Of a stretch of DNA of 40,132 bases, positions 16,011 to 23,126 are shown piece after piece. Under the pieces are notes generated by a model, which searched no databases, had not been told where the DNA came from, and saw only the letters and a program-made list of their open reading frames with translations. Position 1 is the stretch's first letter; each line of letters begins with the position of its first letter. The stretch covers positions 1 to 40,132 of the forward strand of contig DILD01000016.1 of the NCBI GenBank assembly GCA_002424845.1, in the 5' to 3' direction. This stretch comes from Thiobacillus denitrificans. Its GTDB lineage: Bacteria > Pseudomonadota > Gammaproteobacteria > Burkholderiales > Thiobacillaceae. The translations under genes were made by a program, and so were the position numbers.

Positions 16011-17360
16011 TTAGAAATTCCAGGTCAGCTGCACGCTGGCGCGGTCCCCCAAATTGTTGGCGATCGTCATGGCATTGCTTTGCGCCGTGGCATTACCGAT
16101 GGCTGCGAGAGAGGGTATTTCCTGTTCACGCCATTCATAATTCAAGGTCACGCGGGTGGTCTTGTTGATGAAATATTGACCGCCCAGAGTCCATGTCTTG
16201 AACACGCGATTTGTGGCCGGGTCGTTATGGAAACGGTCGAATACGTCATAGCGGGCCTCGATTTCCCAATCGGGGTGAAGGCGCCAACCGGCTTCCAGGT
16301 ACCAACCATCGGCTTTGCCCTGTGGGGCGACATTGAGGCTGTATGGAGGTTCCAGGTTGCCGCCAGGTTGTTGCACAGGCGGATTGGGGCCGCCCGCGAT
16401 CATGCCGTCAGCGCGAATGTATTCGCCTGAAGCCCGGACAGGTCCTTTCGTGACGCGGAACCCGGCACCCTCCCGGATGCGGTCATGCTCCGTTGTGCCC
16501 CAGGATCGCTCGCCGGATTGACGCCAGATGAAAACATTGGCGTCTTCCCGCAACGGCCCCTTTCCTTTGAATATATAAGACAGCTGCAGGCGGCCAGTGA
16601 GGTCCTTGCTGCTGTTGTTGTCGCCGATATTCTCGATTTCGTTGCCGTTGGAAATCATCGCGGCGTAGCCCAATTCCCAATTGTTCTTGGTGAAGCTGTC
16701 GAATACCTGGATGCCCCAGTCACGGAAAGCATTGTTGCCGGACACGGCCCGGCCGCAATCCAGGAACCCGGCTGTGCTGCCCGGGATGCCCGCGCAAGGT
16801 TTTGCACCAGGATTGGCCACATCCCGGAAAAAGGTTTCCTGTACCAGTTGACTGGTTGCCAGACTGTAATAGACATAGGAAAAGGAAATGGGGTTGGCTA
16901 CCAGGGCCTCTTCACCGGTAGGCAACTTGAACAGGCCGGCCCGGATTTTTGCGCCGGGGATGAAGCTGAAGGTCATCGATGCATCGGTGACCATGACCGG
17001 ATGTTGTACCGTGGTGAGGTTGTGGCCCACGTCGGTCAGCAGAAAATAACTGATCTTGTCGGTGAGCCGGCCGCGTAGTCCGAACTGCGCGCGCAGGAGC
17101 TGGAACTGCTCGGTCTCTTCGAAGGTCGGCTGGACCAGATTCTGGATCTGGTATTTGCCGTTTGTGGTGGCCGCGTCTGGCCCCAGAAAGCCCGAAATCG
17201 GCTCGGCATCGTAGTACGTATAAACCGGCTGGATAAATCCGAAGGGTTTGATCTTTGCCTGGTTGGCCGGTTCGGTTGCGATCACGTCCACCCAGTTTGC
17301 GGCTTGAGCGGACAGGGGCAGACATGCGGCCAGCATGGCAGCGATGCGTTTTATTTTCAC
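16011..17360 (-). CDS. Outer-membrane porin, phosphate-selective O/P-like
   Basis: A 449-residue protein with a signal peptide (MKIKRIAAMLAACLPLSAQA, residues 1-20) and alternating beta-strand pattern ending in an aromatic residue (VQLTWNF), the signature of outer-membrane barrels. Segments such as FGFIQPVYTYYD, LRAQFGLRGRLTDKISYFLLTDVG and AGLFKLPTGEE resemble the OprO/OprP family. The ligand cannot be inferred. Two Cys residues in a predicted loop (PCAGI and LDCGR) could form a disulfide. It lies downstream of the DsrE lipoprotein on the same strand with about 160 bases between, including a hairpin. Confidence 0.85.
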   Translation of the reverse strand: MKIKRIAAMLAACLPLSAQAANWVDVIATEPANQAKIKPFGFIQPVYTYYDAEPISGFLGPDAATTNGKYQIQNLVQPTFEETEQFQLLRAQFGLRGRLTDKISYFLLTDVGHNLTTVQHPVMVTDASMTFSFIPGAKIRAGLFKLPTGEEALVANPISFSYVYYSLATSQLVQETFFRDVANPGAKPCAGIPGSTAGFLDCGRAVSGNNAFRDWGIQVFDSFTKNNWELGYAAMISNGNEIENIGDNNSSKDLTGRLQLSYIFKGKGPLREDANVFIWRQSGERSWGTTEHDRIREGAGFRVTKGPVRASGEYIRADGMIAGGPNPPVQQPGGNLEPPYSLNVAPQGKADGWYLEAGWRLHPDWEIEARYDVFDRFHNDPATNRVFKTWTLGGQYFINKTTRVTLNYEWREQEIPSLAAIGNATAQSNAMTIANNLGDRASVQLTWNF

Positions 17361-17407
17361 GGTACTCCTCCCAGAGTGTGTGTGGGATCCGGCGCGGAGG
17401 CCGGAAT

Positions 17408-17431
17408 GAATTGCGGCTTTCGCCGCAATTC
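17408..17431 (-). other. Perfect hairpin with GAAA loop between lipoprotein and porin genes
   Basis: A 10-bp perfect inverted repeat (17408-17417 and 17422-17431). Read on the minus strand, the direction of both flanking genes, the loop is GAAA, a stable GNRA tetraloop. No T-tract follows, so it is more likely an mRNA stability or processing element, or a weak terminator, than a strong terminator. Confidence 0.6.
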
Positions 17432-17521
17432 GGTTTGCTCAAAGCGTGTGGTTCAGGGCTTCCGATTCCCCAACGCGTACTGGCGCGAGTGGGTCGGAGT
17501 ACCCACAAGGGGCATCGTCCT

Positions 17522-17962
17522 TTAGGGCTTCAGGTAGACGTAGCCCTCCCTGAATTGCAGCCTGGCTACTTCAGCCACGCCGGAGGGGACGATCGTGGCG
17601 CCAGGCAGCACGGTCTTGGGATCAATCTTGCGGCTTGTGAGTGTGTTGTTGCAGACGCGGAAGTCAACTTTCTGGGCCATCAATTCATCGACTTTGATGT
17701 TGTAGGGGTTACCGTCCTTGTCGGTGGCGCCGTCAAGCAGGAAATCGATTCCCTTTCCATGTGTCACGGCGACAATTTGGTCTTTCGGCGACGCAGCTAG
17801 CTGGTTGCGGATGTTGTTCATCGCCGCCATGGCGTTGGTGCTGTCGTTTATGTGATACACGGTTTTAATCGGGGGCGGTTCCTGGCGGGTGCTTGCGCAT
17901 CCGGTCAAGCCCAGAACAGCCACCATTGAAGCGGCAGCAAGAATTTTTGACATGGTTAACAT
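17522..17962 (-). CDS. DsrE-like lipoprotein
   Basis: A 146-residue lipoprotein: signal sequence with lipobox LTGC (Cys22), then a DsrE-like domain. Matching segments are TVYHINDSTNAMAAMNNIRNQ, IVAVTHGKGIDFLLDG, VDFRVCNNTL with Cys104, and PSGVAEVARLQFREGYVYLKP. These align by eye with the periplasmic part of the anti-sigma factor encoded divergently. The ATG at 17962 has a GGAGG site 7 bases upstream; an ATG three codons later is less well placed. Asp follows neither +2 nor +3 after the lipid Cys (CAST), so outer-membrane sorting is expected. It may be a soluble partner or decoy for the sensor; this is inference. Confidence 0.85.
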   Translation of the reverse strand: MLTMSKILAAASMVAVLGLTGCASTRQEPPPIKTVYHINDSTNAMAAMNNIRNQLAASPKDQIVAVTHGKGIDFLLDGATDKDGNPYNIKVDELMAQKVDFRVCNNTLTSRKIDPKTVLPGATIVPSGVAEVARLQFREGYVYLKP

Positions 17963-18031
17963 AATTATTCCTCCAGGGTGGTTTGGATCAGCGGTCTCCA
18001 GCTATCACTAGAGACGATCCGCTTGGCACGC

Positions 18032-18067
18032 TTATTCCATTTCCTGAACATTATTTTTATGGAATAA
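18032..18067. promoter_or_regulatory. Inverted repeat abutting the ECF sigma start codon
   Basis: TTATTCCAT (18032-18040) and ATGGAATAA (18059-18067) form a perfect 9-bp dyad with an 18-base AT-rich spacer. The right arm ends at the base before the sigma ATG and contains the only weak GGA ribosome-binding triplet. As RNA, the hairpin would hide the initiation region; as DNA it could be an operator in the divergent lipoprotein/sigma region. Confidence 0.5.
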
Positions 18068-18649
18068 ATGAACCACTCCCCGCGTCTTCCACATATGCTC
18101 ATGATCAGCCGCTTCCTGTTTGGCCCGTTTCGTCCCGGCATCGAGGCTCAGCGCCCGCTGCTCTACCGCATTGCCTATGCCTGGTGCCACGACGCGGCGC
18201 TGGCCGACGACCTGGTGCAGGAAACCCTGTCCAAGGCCTTGGTGCGGCGTGCCCAGCTACGCGACGAGGCAGCGCTGAAGGCCTGGATGGTGTCGATCAT
18301 GAATCACTGCTGGCTTGATTACCTGCGCAGCCGGCGCGACTTCGACGATATCGACGACCTGCACGATGAACTTGAATCTGGCGCCGATTCGCCTGAGGCG
18401 TGCTGCAATCGCGAGCAGGTGATTGCCTGCGTGCGGGCAGCGGTAGAACGCCTGCCGTTGGGGCAGCGCCAGGTGCTGACGCTGGTCGACCTGGAAGACT
18501 TTGGTTATACCGAGGTGGCTGGGATTCTGGATATTCCGGTGGGCACGGTGATGAGTCGCCTGTCGCGTGCACGTGCAAGCCTGAAAAACCTGCTGGAACC
18601 TGCGATGCTGCAGCCAGCGGCTCGGCCACTGCTGAGGAGAGTGAAATGA
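18068..18649 (+). CDS. ECF-type RNA polymerase sigma factor
   Basis: A 193-residue extracytoplasmic-function sigma factor. Region 2 spans about residues 28-95 (PLLYRIAYAWCHDAALADDLVQETLSKAL, then WMVSIMNHCWLDYLRSRR). Region 4 spans about 118-170 (VERLPLGQRQVLTLVDLEDFGYTEVAGILDIPVGTVMSRLSRAR). The ATG at 18068 gives a short N-terminal tail; ATGs at 18095 and 18101 are alternatives. The stop overlaps the downstream anti-sigma start by 4 nt (ATGA), the usual coupling of a sigma with its inhibitor. Target promoters are unknown; the flanking porin and lipoprotein genes are candidates. Confidence 0.95.
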   Translation: MNHSPRLPHMLMISRFLFGPFRPGIEAQRPLLYRIAYAWCHDAALADDLVQETLSKALVRRAQLRDEAALKAWMVSIMNHCWLDYLRSRRDFDDIDDLHDELESGADSPEACCNREQVIACVRAAVERLPLGQRQVLTLVDLEDFGYTEVAGILDIPVGTVMSRLSRARASLKNLLEPAMLQPAARPLLRRVK

Positions 18650-19377
18650 GTCATATTATTTCGGATGAGATGCTGCATGCCTTTGTCGATGGTGAACTCG
18701 ACCTGGATGACAGCGAAAAGCTGATTGCCCGGATGCGTGAGGATGCGGACCTCACTCAGCGCGTCTGCGCGTTGCGCAGCTTGCAGAACATGGTGCGGCT
18801 GGCCTATGCCGAGCCGCCGGTTTCCACCGGCAGAACCTCTCTCGCCGCACCGCGGCGGCAATTGATGCAGCGTTGCGCTTTTGGTTGTCTGATCCTGCTA
18901 ACGGGCCTCAGTGGCGGCTGGGCCTTGCACAGTCTGGAGTTGCAGGCTGTGGCAGGTGAACCAGCCACAGCCGTCAGGGGTTATCAGACGGTCAGCCTGA
19001 CACGTGCGGCCGATCCTGACCGGATCATGCTGCATCTCGACAGTGCCGCGCCCGAGCGGATGCTGGCGGTGCTGGATCAGGCCGAGCGCCTGCTGGACGA
19101 GGCAGAACGACAGGGGCGGGCGATGCAGGTCGAGGTGATCGCCAACAGCCGTGGAATCGACCTGATGCGCGAAGGGCATAGTCCATATGCGGCGCGCATG
19201 GCGCGGATGACCCAGCGTCACGCCAACCTCCATTGGGTGGCGTGCGGTCAGAGCATTGCCCGCTTCACGAGCGAGGGACAAAAGGTCGAATTGTTGCCCA
19301 CCACCCGGACTGCACCGACCGCCGTCGGCGAAATCGTCACCCGACTCCAGCAAGGCTGGACTTATGTCCGGGTTTGA
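18646..19377 (+). CDS. Membrane anti-sigma factor with periplasmic DsrE-like domain
   Basis: A 243-residue, three-part protein. Residues 1-60 form an anti-sigma domain (MLHAFVDGELDLDDSEKL) lacking the HxxxCxxC zinc motif. Residues about 77-96 (CAFGCLILLTGLSGGWAL) form one transmembrane helix. Residues about 112-243, predicted periplasmic, resemble DsrE: QTVSLTRAADPDRIMLHLDS, QVEVIANSRGIDLMREG, LHWVACGQ with Cys200, and TAVGEIVTRLQQGWTYVRV. The same pattern occurs in the divergent lipoprotein. The start overlaps the sigma stop and the end overlaps the DUF255 gene by 14 nt, so three proteins are coupled. I infer that the DsrE domain senses an envelope signal and frees the sigma factor. Confidence 0.85.
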   Translation: MSHIISDEMLHAFVDGELDLDDSEKLIARMREDADLTQRVCALRSLQNMVRLAYAEPPVSTGRTSLAAPRRQLMQRCAFGCLILLTGLSGGWALHSLELQAVAGEPATAVRGYQTVSLTRAADPDRIMLHLDSAAPERMLAVLDQAERLLDEAERQGRAMQVEVIANSRGIDLMREGHSPYAARMARMTQRHANLHWVACGQSIARFTSEGQKVELLPTTRTAPTAVGEIVTRLQQGWTYVRV

Positions 19378-21184
19378 TCGCGGGACACGATTTTTCACCC
19401 TTCTGCTGATCCTGCTGCTGCCTGCCGCGGCAAGCGCAGCCAGCCCGGTTAATCAGCTCGTCAACCATCCCTCGCCTTACCTGGCGCTGCACGGCAGCGA
19501 CCCGGTGGCCTGGCAGGAATGGAATGCCGACACCGTCGCCCGGGCCAAACGCGAGAACAAGCTGTTGTTCGTTTCGGTGGGCTACTTCGCCTGCCATTGG
19601 TGCCACGTCATGCAGCGGGAAAGTTATAAGAATCCGGAAATTGCCGGACTGCTCAACCGTGATTACATTCCGGTCAAGGTCGATCGCGAAATCAACAGCG
19701 GGCTGGACGCTGCCTTGCAGCGTTTTTCGGCGCAACTGAGTGGTGTATCGGGGTGGCCGCTGAATGCCTTTGTGACGCCCGAAGGCTATCCGGTATTCGT
19801 CGTCCTGTATGCGCCGCCGGACGACTTTCGCAAGCAGCTCGATCACCTTGCCCGGCGCTGGGTTGCAGATCGTGCCGGGATCCGGGACATGGCCCGGCAG
19901 GCAGCGCCTCCGCCCGCCGGGCGGCCAGCCAGCGAACCCTTGTCAGCCGAGCGGAGTGCGCGCGCCTGGCAGCGGTTTGTCGACGGCATGTGGCAGGAAG
20001 CCGACCCCCTGCATGGCGGCTTCGGCCAGGTCAGCAAATTCCCGATGGCGCCGCAACTGCATGCCCTGCTGGAGCGCCTGGCACAACAGCCGGATGCCAG
20101 GCTGGGAGAGTTCCTGCGCCTGACCTTCGACCAGATGGCGGCGCGCGGGTTGCGCGACCATGTGGGCGGTGGCTTTTTCCGCTACACCACCGACCCCGGA
20201 TGGGAGTCGCCGCATTTCGAGAAAATGCTCTACGACAATGCACATCTGGCTGTGCTGTATCTGCATGCCGCGACCGTGCTGCGCCAGCCGCGCTATCGCG
20301 AGATTGCCCGCAGCACACTTGACTTCATGCGCGACGAACTGCCGGACCCAGGCGGCGGCTTCTACGCCAGCACATCGGCAGTGGATGACGCCGGACGCGA
20401 GGGCGCAAGCTATTTGTGGGAGCCCGACGAACTGAAGCGGCGCCTGTCACCCGCGGCCTATGCCGCGGCGCGGCGGGTGTGGCAGCTTGATGCGGCGCGC
20501 TCCTTCGACAGCGGCTATTTGCCCATGGAATACCGCACGCCGACGGCGGACGAGCGCAGTCTGCTGGCAGACGCCTTGCGCACCCTGCGTCCATTGCGAC
20601 TGGCCCGCAGCCTCCCCAAGGACATCAAGGTCAACGCCGGCCTCAACGGCCTGGCGCTTTCGGCGTTCAGCCAGGCCATCCGGCTTGACCCGGCCTACCG
20701 TCAGCGGGCCGATCGCCTGCAGCACTTTTTGCTGGCGCGCCTGGCTCGCGAAGGACGCCTGATCAAGGGCGTGGCGCGCGGACAGGTGCTGCCGCATGCC
20801 GAGCTTGAGGATTACGCCTACGTCGTGCAGGGCCTGCTCGACCATGCCGACGCCACGGGCAATGCGCAGTCGCGCGCCCGCGCCCGGCAGATTGCGCAAA
20901 CCGCCTGGCAACTGTTCTGGAGCGACAAGGGCTGGAAACGCGAGGCGAGCCCGCTGCTGGCGACCATGCAGCCGGAGCCGGTGCTGGCAGACGGCGCGTT
21001 GTATTCGCCATCCGATGTGCTGATTCTGGCCAGTCTGCGCCTGCAGGATCGGGCGATTCAGCGAATGGCCCGCACGGCTGCCGGCTGGCGCCTGCCGGCA
21101 ATGGAGCAGGATGCGTATGGCTATCCAACCCGCGTGCGCGTACTGACTCAGTCGCTGCCGGGTCAGGCTGGCGCCTTGCCATAG
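19364..21184 (+). CDS. Exported DUF255/YyaL-type thioredoxin-fold protein
   Basis: A 606-residue protein. Residues 1-25 form a signal peptide (FFTLLLILLLPAAASA). Residues 28-190 are the DUF255 thioredoxin-like domain with FACHWCHVM (Cys77, Cys80). The rest is the alpha/alpha-barrel-like region seen in YyaL and SPATA20 proteins (GGFFRYTTDPGWESPHFEKMLYDNAHL). Usual family members are cytoplasmic and nearer 680 residues; this one appears periplasmic and lacks some C-terminal sequence. The ATG at 19364 lies inside the anti-sigma gene. Linkage to the DsrE-type anti-sigma suggests action on thiols or sulfur compounds in the envelope; the enzyme activity is unknown. Confidence 0.88.
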   Translation: MSGFDRGTRFFTLLLILLLPAAASAASPVNQLVNHPSPYLALHGSDPVAWQEWNADTVARAKRENKLLFVSVGYFACHWCHVMQRESYKNPEIAGLLNRDYIPVKVDREINSGLDAALQRFSAQLSGVSGWPLNAFVTPEGYPVFVVLYAPPDDFRKQLDHLARRWVADRAGIRDMARQAAPPPAGRPASEPLSAERSARAWQRFVDGMWQEADPLHGGFGQVSKFPMAPQLHALLERLAQQPDARLGEFLRLTFDQMAARGLRDHVGGGFFRYTTDPGWESPHFEKMLYDNAHLAVLYLHAATVLRQPRYREIARSTLDFMRDELPDPGGGFYASTSAVDDAGREGASYLWEPDELKRRLSPAAYAAARRVWQLDAARSFDSGYLPMEYRTPTADERSLLADALRTLRPLRLARSLPKDIKVNAGLNGLALSAFSQAIRLDPAYRQRADRLQHFLLARLAREGRLIKGVARGQVLPHAELEDYAYVVQGLLDHADATGNAQSRARARQIAQTAWQLFWSDKGWKREASPLLATMQPEPVLADGALYSPSDVLILASLRLQDRAIQRMARTAAGWRLPAMEQDAYGYPTRVRVLTQSLPGQAGALP

Positions 21185-21193
21185 GACCCGTTT

Positions 21194-22375
21194 TTACGGC
21201 TGGGCCGGCTCCAGGGTGCGCTGCATGGGGCGTCGTCCCACCTGGACTTTCAGTACCATCGTCTGCTGCTTGCGGGCCACCGTAAGCTGGGCTCCCACGC
21301 CAGGCTTCAGGGCGGCAATCAGATTGAGCAAGGAGGCCGAATCAGACACCTGGTTGCCATTGATCGCCAGCAGGATATCGCCCGGACGGATGCCGCCGGC
21401 ATCTGCCGGGCCACCTTTCAGCACGCCCGCGATCAATGCGCCTTCTGACCTTTTCAGATTGAATGACTCCGCCAGTTCGGGCGTCAGATCCTGCACCTCA
21501 ACCCCGACCCAGCCGCGCGTCACGCTGCCGGACTGGATGATTTGCTCCATCACCTGACGCGCGATGCTGACTGGAATGGCAAAACCGATGCCTTGTGAGC
21601 CGCCGGTACGCGAATAGATGGCGCTGTTTACGCCTACCAGGTTGCCGGCGGAATCGACCAGCGCACCGCCCGAGTTGCCCGGGTTGATCGCGGCATCGGT
21701 CTGAATGAAGTTTTCGAAGGTATTGATGCCAAGTTGGGTGCGGCCAAGTGCACTGACAATGCCCGCGGTGACGGTTTGGCCGACGCCGAACGGGTTGCCG
21801 ACTGCCAGTACCCAGTCGCCGATACGCAGGGTGTCGGCTTTGGCGAAGGTGATGGCAGGCAGGTTGCCGGCATCGATTTTGAGTACGGCCAGGTCGGTTT
21901 CCGGATCGGCTCCCACCACCTGAGCGGGCAGGGTCTGGCCATCAGCCAGTGCAATCTGGATTTCGTCGGCGGCCTCGACAACATGGTGGTTGGTGAGAAT
22001 GTATCCATTCGGGCTGACGATGACGCCCGATCCCAGGTTGGATGCCTCGCGCGGACGTTCATCGAGCCGGTCACCGAAAAAGTAGCGAAAGATCGGATCC
22101 TGTAGCGCCGGGTGGGCCGGGCGTCGGACTTTTTGCTGGGTGAAAATGTTGACCACTGATGGGATCACCCTTTGTGCGGCCGGCGCAAAGGATTCGACGG
22201 GGCTGGTCGGGCTTGTCTGAGGGTGTTGCGCTTGCTGGATGGTGAGGCTTTGCGATGGCGATTGCCAACGGAGCAAATCCGGCTTGAACAAGACGATGAC
22301 GAACAGCACGCCCAACGCCACTGTGGTGGATTGGGCGAAGAGTAGCCAGACTTTTCGCATATTGATTAAATTCAT
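21194..22375 (-). CDS. DegS/HtrA-type membrane-anchored serine protease
   Basis: A 393-residue S1C protease with an N-terminal membrane anchor (residues about 8-30), a trypsin-like domain and one C-terminal PDZ domain (residues about 290-375). The catalytic triad is His131 (ILTNHHVVEAADE), Asp161 (ETDLAVLKID) and Ser235 (NPGNSGGALVD). One PDZ plus an anchor is the DegS plan. DegS homologues cut anti-sigma factors such as RseA. It converges on the anti-sigma/DUF255 unit and is divergent from petA. The ATG at 22375 is chosen because the likely promoter lies just upstream; ATG at 22360 is possible and earlier codons cross the promoter. Confidence 0.9.
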   Translation of the reverse strand: MNLINMRKVWLLFAQSTTVALGVLFVIVLFKPDLLRWQSPSQSLTIQQAQHPQTSPTSPVESFAPAAQRVIPSVVNIFTQQKVRRPAHPALQDPIFRYFFGDRLDERPREASNLGSGVIVSPNGYILTNHHVVEAADEIQIALADGQTLPAQVVGADPETDLAVLKIDAGNLPAITFAKADTLRIGDWVLAVGNPFGVGQTVTAGIVSALGRTQLGINTFENFIQTDAAINPGNSGGALVDSAGNLVGVNSAIYSRTGGSQGIGFAIPVSIARQVMEQIIQSGSVTRGWVGVEVQDLTPELAESFNLKRSEGALIAGVLKGGPADAGGIRPGDILLAINGNQVSDSASLLNLIAALKPGVGAQLTVARKQQTMVLKVQVGRRPMQRTLEPAQP

Positions 22376-22403
22376 GGACTTGGCGTTATTCGTGCGCCCG
22401 AGG

Positions 22404-22431
22404 ATTATATCCCAGCGGAGGCGACTGTCTT
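22404..22431 (-). promoter_or_regulatory. Sigma-70 promoter of the DegS-like gene
   Basis: On the minus strand AAGACA (22431-22426), a 16-base spacer and TATAAT (22409-22404). It lies about 30 bases upstream of the chosen start codon and inside the longer open frame, supporting the shorter protein. Confidence 0.6.
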
Positions 22432-22450
22432 CGCTGACACCATGATGGGC

Positions 22451-22480
22451 TTCCGGTTCGGGGGCCAAGTTGGGTAGAAT
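22451..22480 (+). promoter_or_regulatory. Possible petABC promoter
   Basis: TTCCGG (22451-22456), an 18-base spacer and TAGAAT (22475-22480), 37 bases before the petA ATG. The -35 box is weak; the -10 box is good. Confidence 0.5.
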
Positions 22481-22516
22481 GCGCCCTTTAATGAAAAATC
22501 TTCAGGTTAGGGAAAC

Positions 22517-23122
22517 ATGAGCCAGGAAGTCGATGGGCCTAAAGTGGATGTACGTAAACGGAAATTCCTGATTGCCGCGGCCAGCGCTGTTGGCGGCGTT
22601 GCGGTGGCAGGTGTGGCCATTCCCCTCGTGACAAGCATGCAGCCGAGCGCACGCGCGAAGGCTGCCGGTGCGCCGGTGGAAGTGGATATCAGCAAAGTCG
22701 AGCCGGGCATGCTGCTGACGGTCGAATGGCGTGGCAAGCCGGTGTGGATTGTCAATCGCACGCCGGAAATGCTTGAATTGATGGCCAAGCATGAAGACCA
22801 GCTGACCGATCCCAAGAGCGATATGCCGCAGCAGCCCGACTATTGCAAGAATGAATATCGTTCGATCAAGCCCGAATATCTGGTGGCTGTGGGTATCTGT
22901 ACGCACTTGGGCTGTTCGCCTACCTACCGCAAGGAAGTGGGCGCAGCCGATCTCGGCGCCGACTGGGCGGGCGGCTTTTTCTGCCCCTGCCACGGCTCGC
23001 GTTTCGACCTTGCCGCCCGCGTGTACAAGGGCGTTCCCGCCCCGACCAATCTGGTGATACCGCCTCATCAATACCTCAGCGACGCCAAACTGCTGATCGG
23101 TGTAGACGCAAAAGGAGCTTAA
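22517..23122 (+). CDS. petA: Ubiquinol-cytochrome c reductase, Rieske iron-sulfur subunit
   Basis: A 201-residue subunit of the cytochrome bc1 complex, anchored by an N-terminal membrane helix (residues about 17-40) that follows a basic KRKF signal resembling a Tat motif. The [2Fe-2S] ligands are in CTHLGC (Cys128, His130) and CPCHG (Cys156, His159), with disulfide cysteines 133 and 158. It passes electrons from ubiquinol to cytochrome c1 on the periplasmic side. It is first in petABC; the next gene starts 4 bases after its stop. Confidence 0.97.
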   Translation: MSQEVDGPKVDVRKRKFLIAAASAVGGVAVAGVAIPLVTSMQPSARAKAAGAPVEVDISKVEPGMLLTVEWRGKPVWIVNRTPEMLELMAKHEDQLTDPKSDMPQQPDYCKNEYRSIKPEYLVAVGICTHLGCSPTYRKEVGAADLGADWAGGFFCPCHGSRFDLAARVYKGVPAPTNLVIPPHQYLSDAKLLIGVDAKGA

Positions 23123-23126
23123 ATAA

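Noticed and set aside
22376..22468. Longer start for the DegS-like protease
   Set aside because: The extension crosses a good promoter and would place a polar tail before the membrane anchor.
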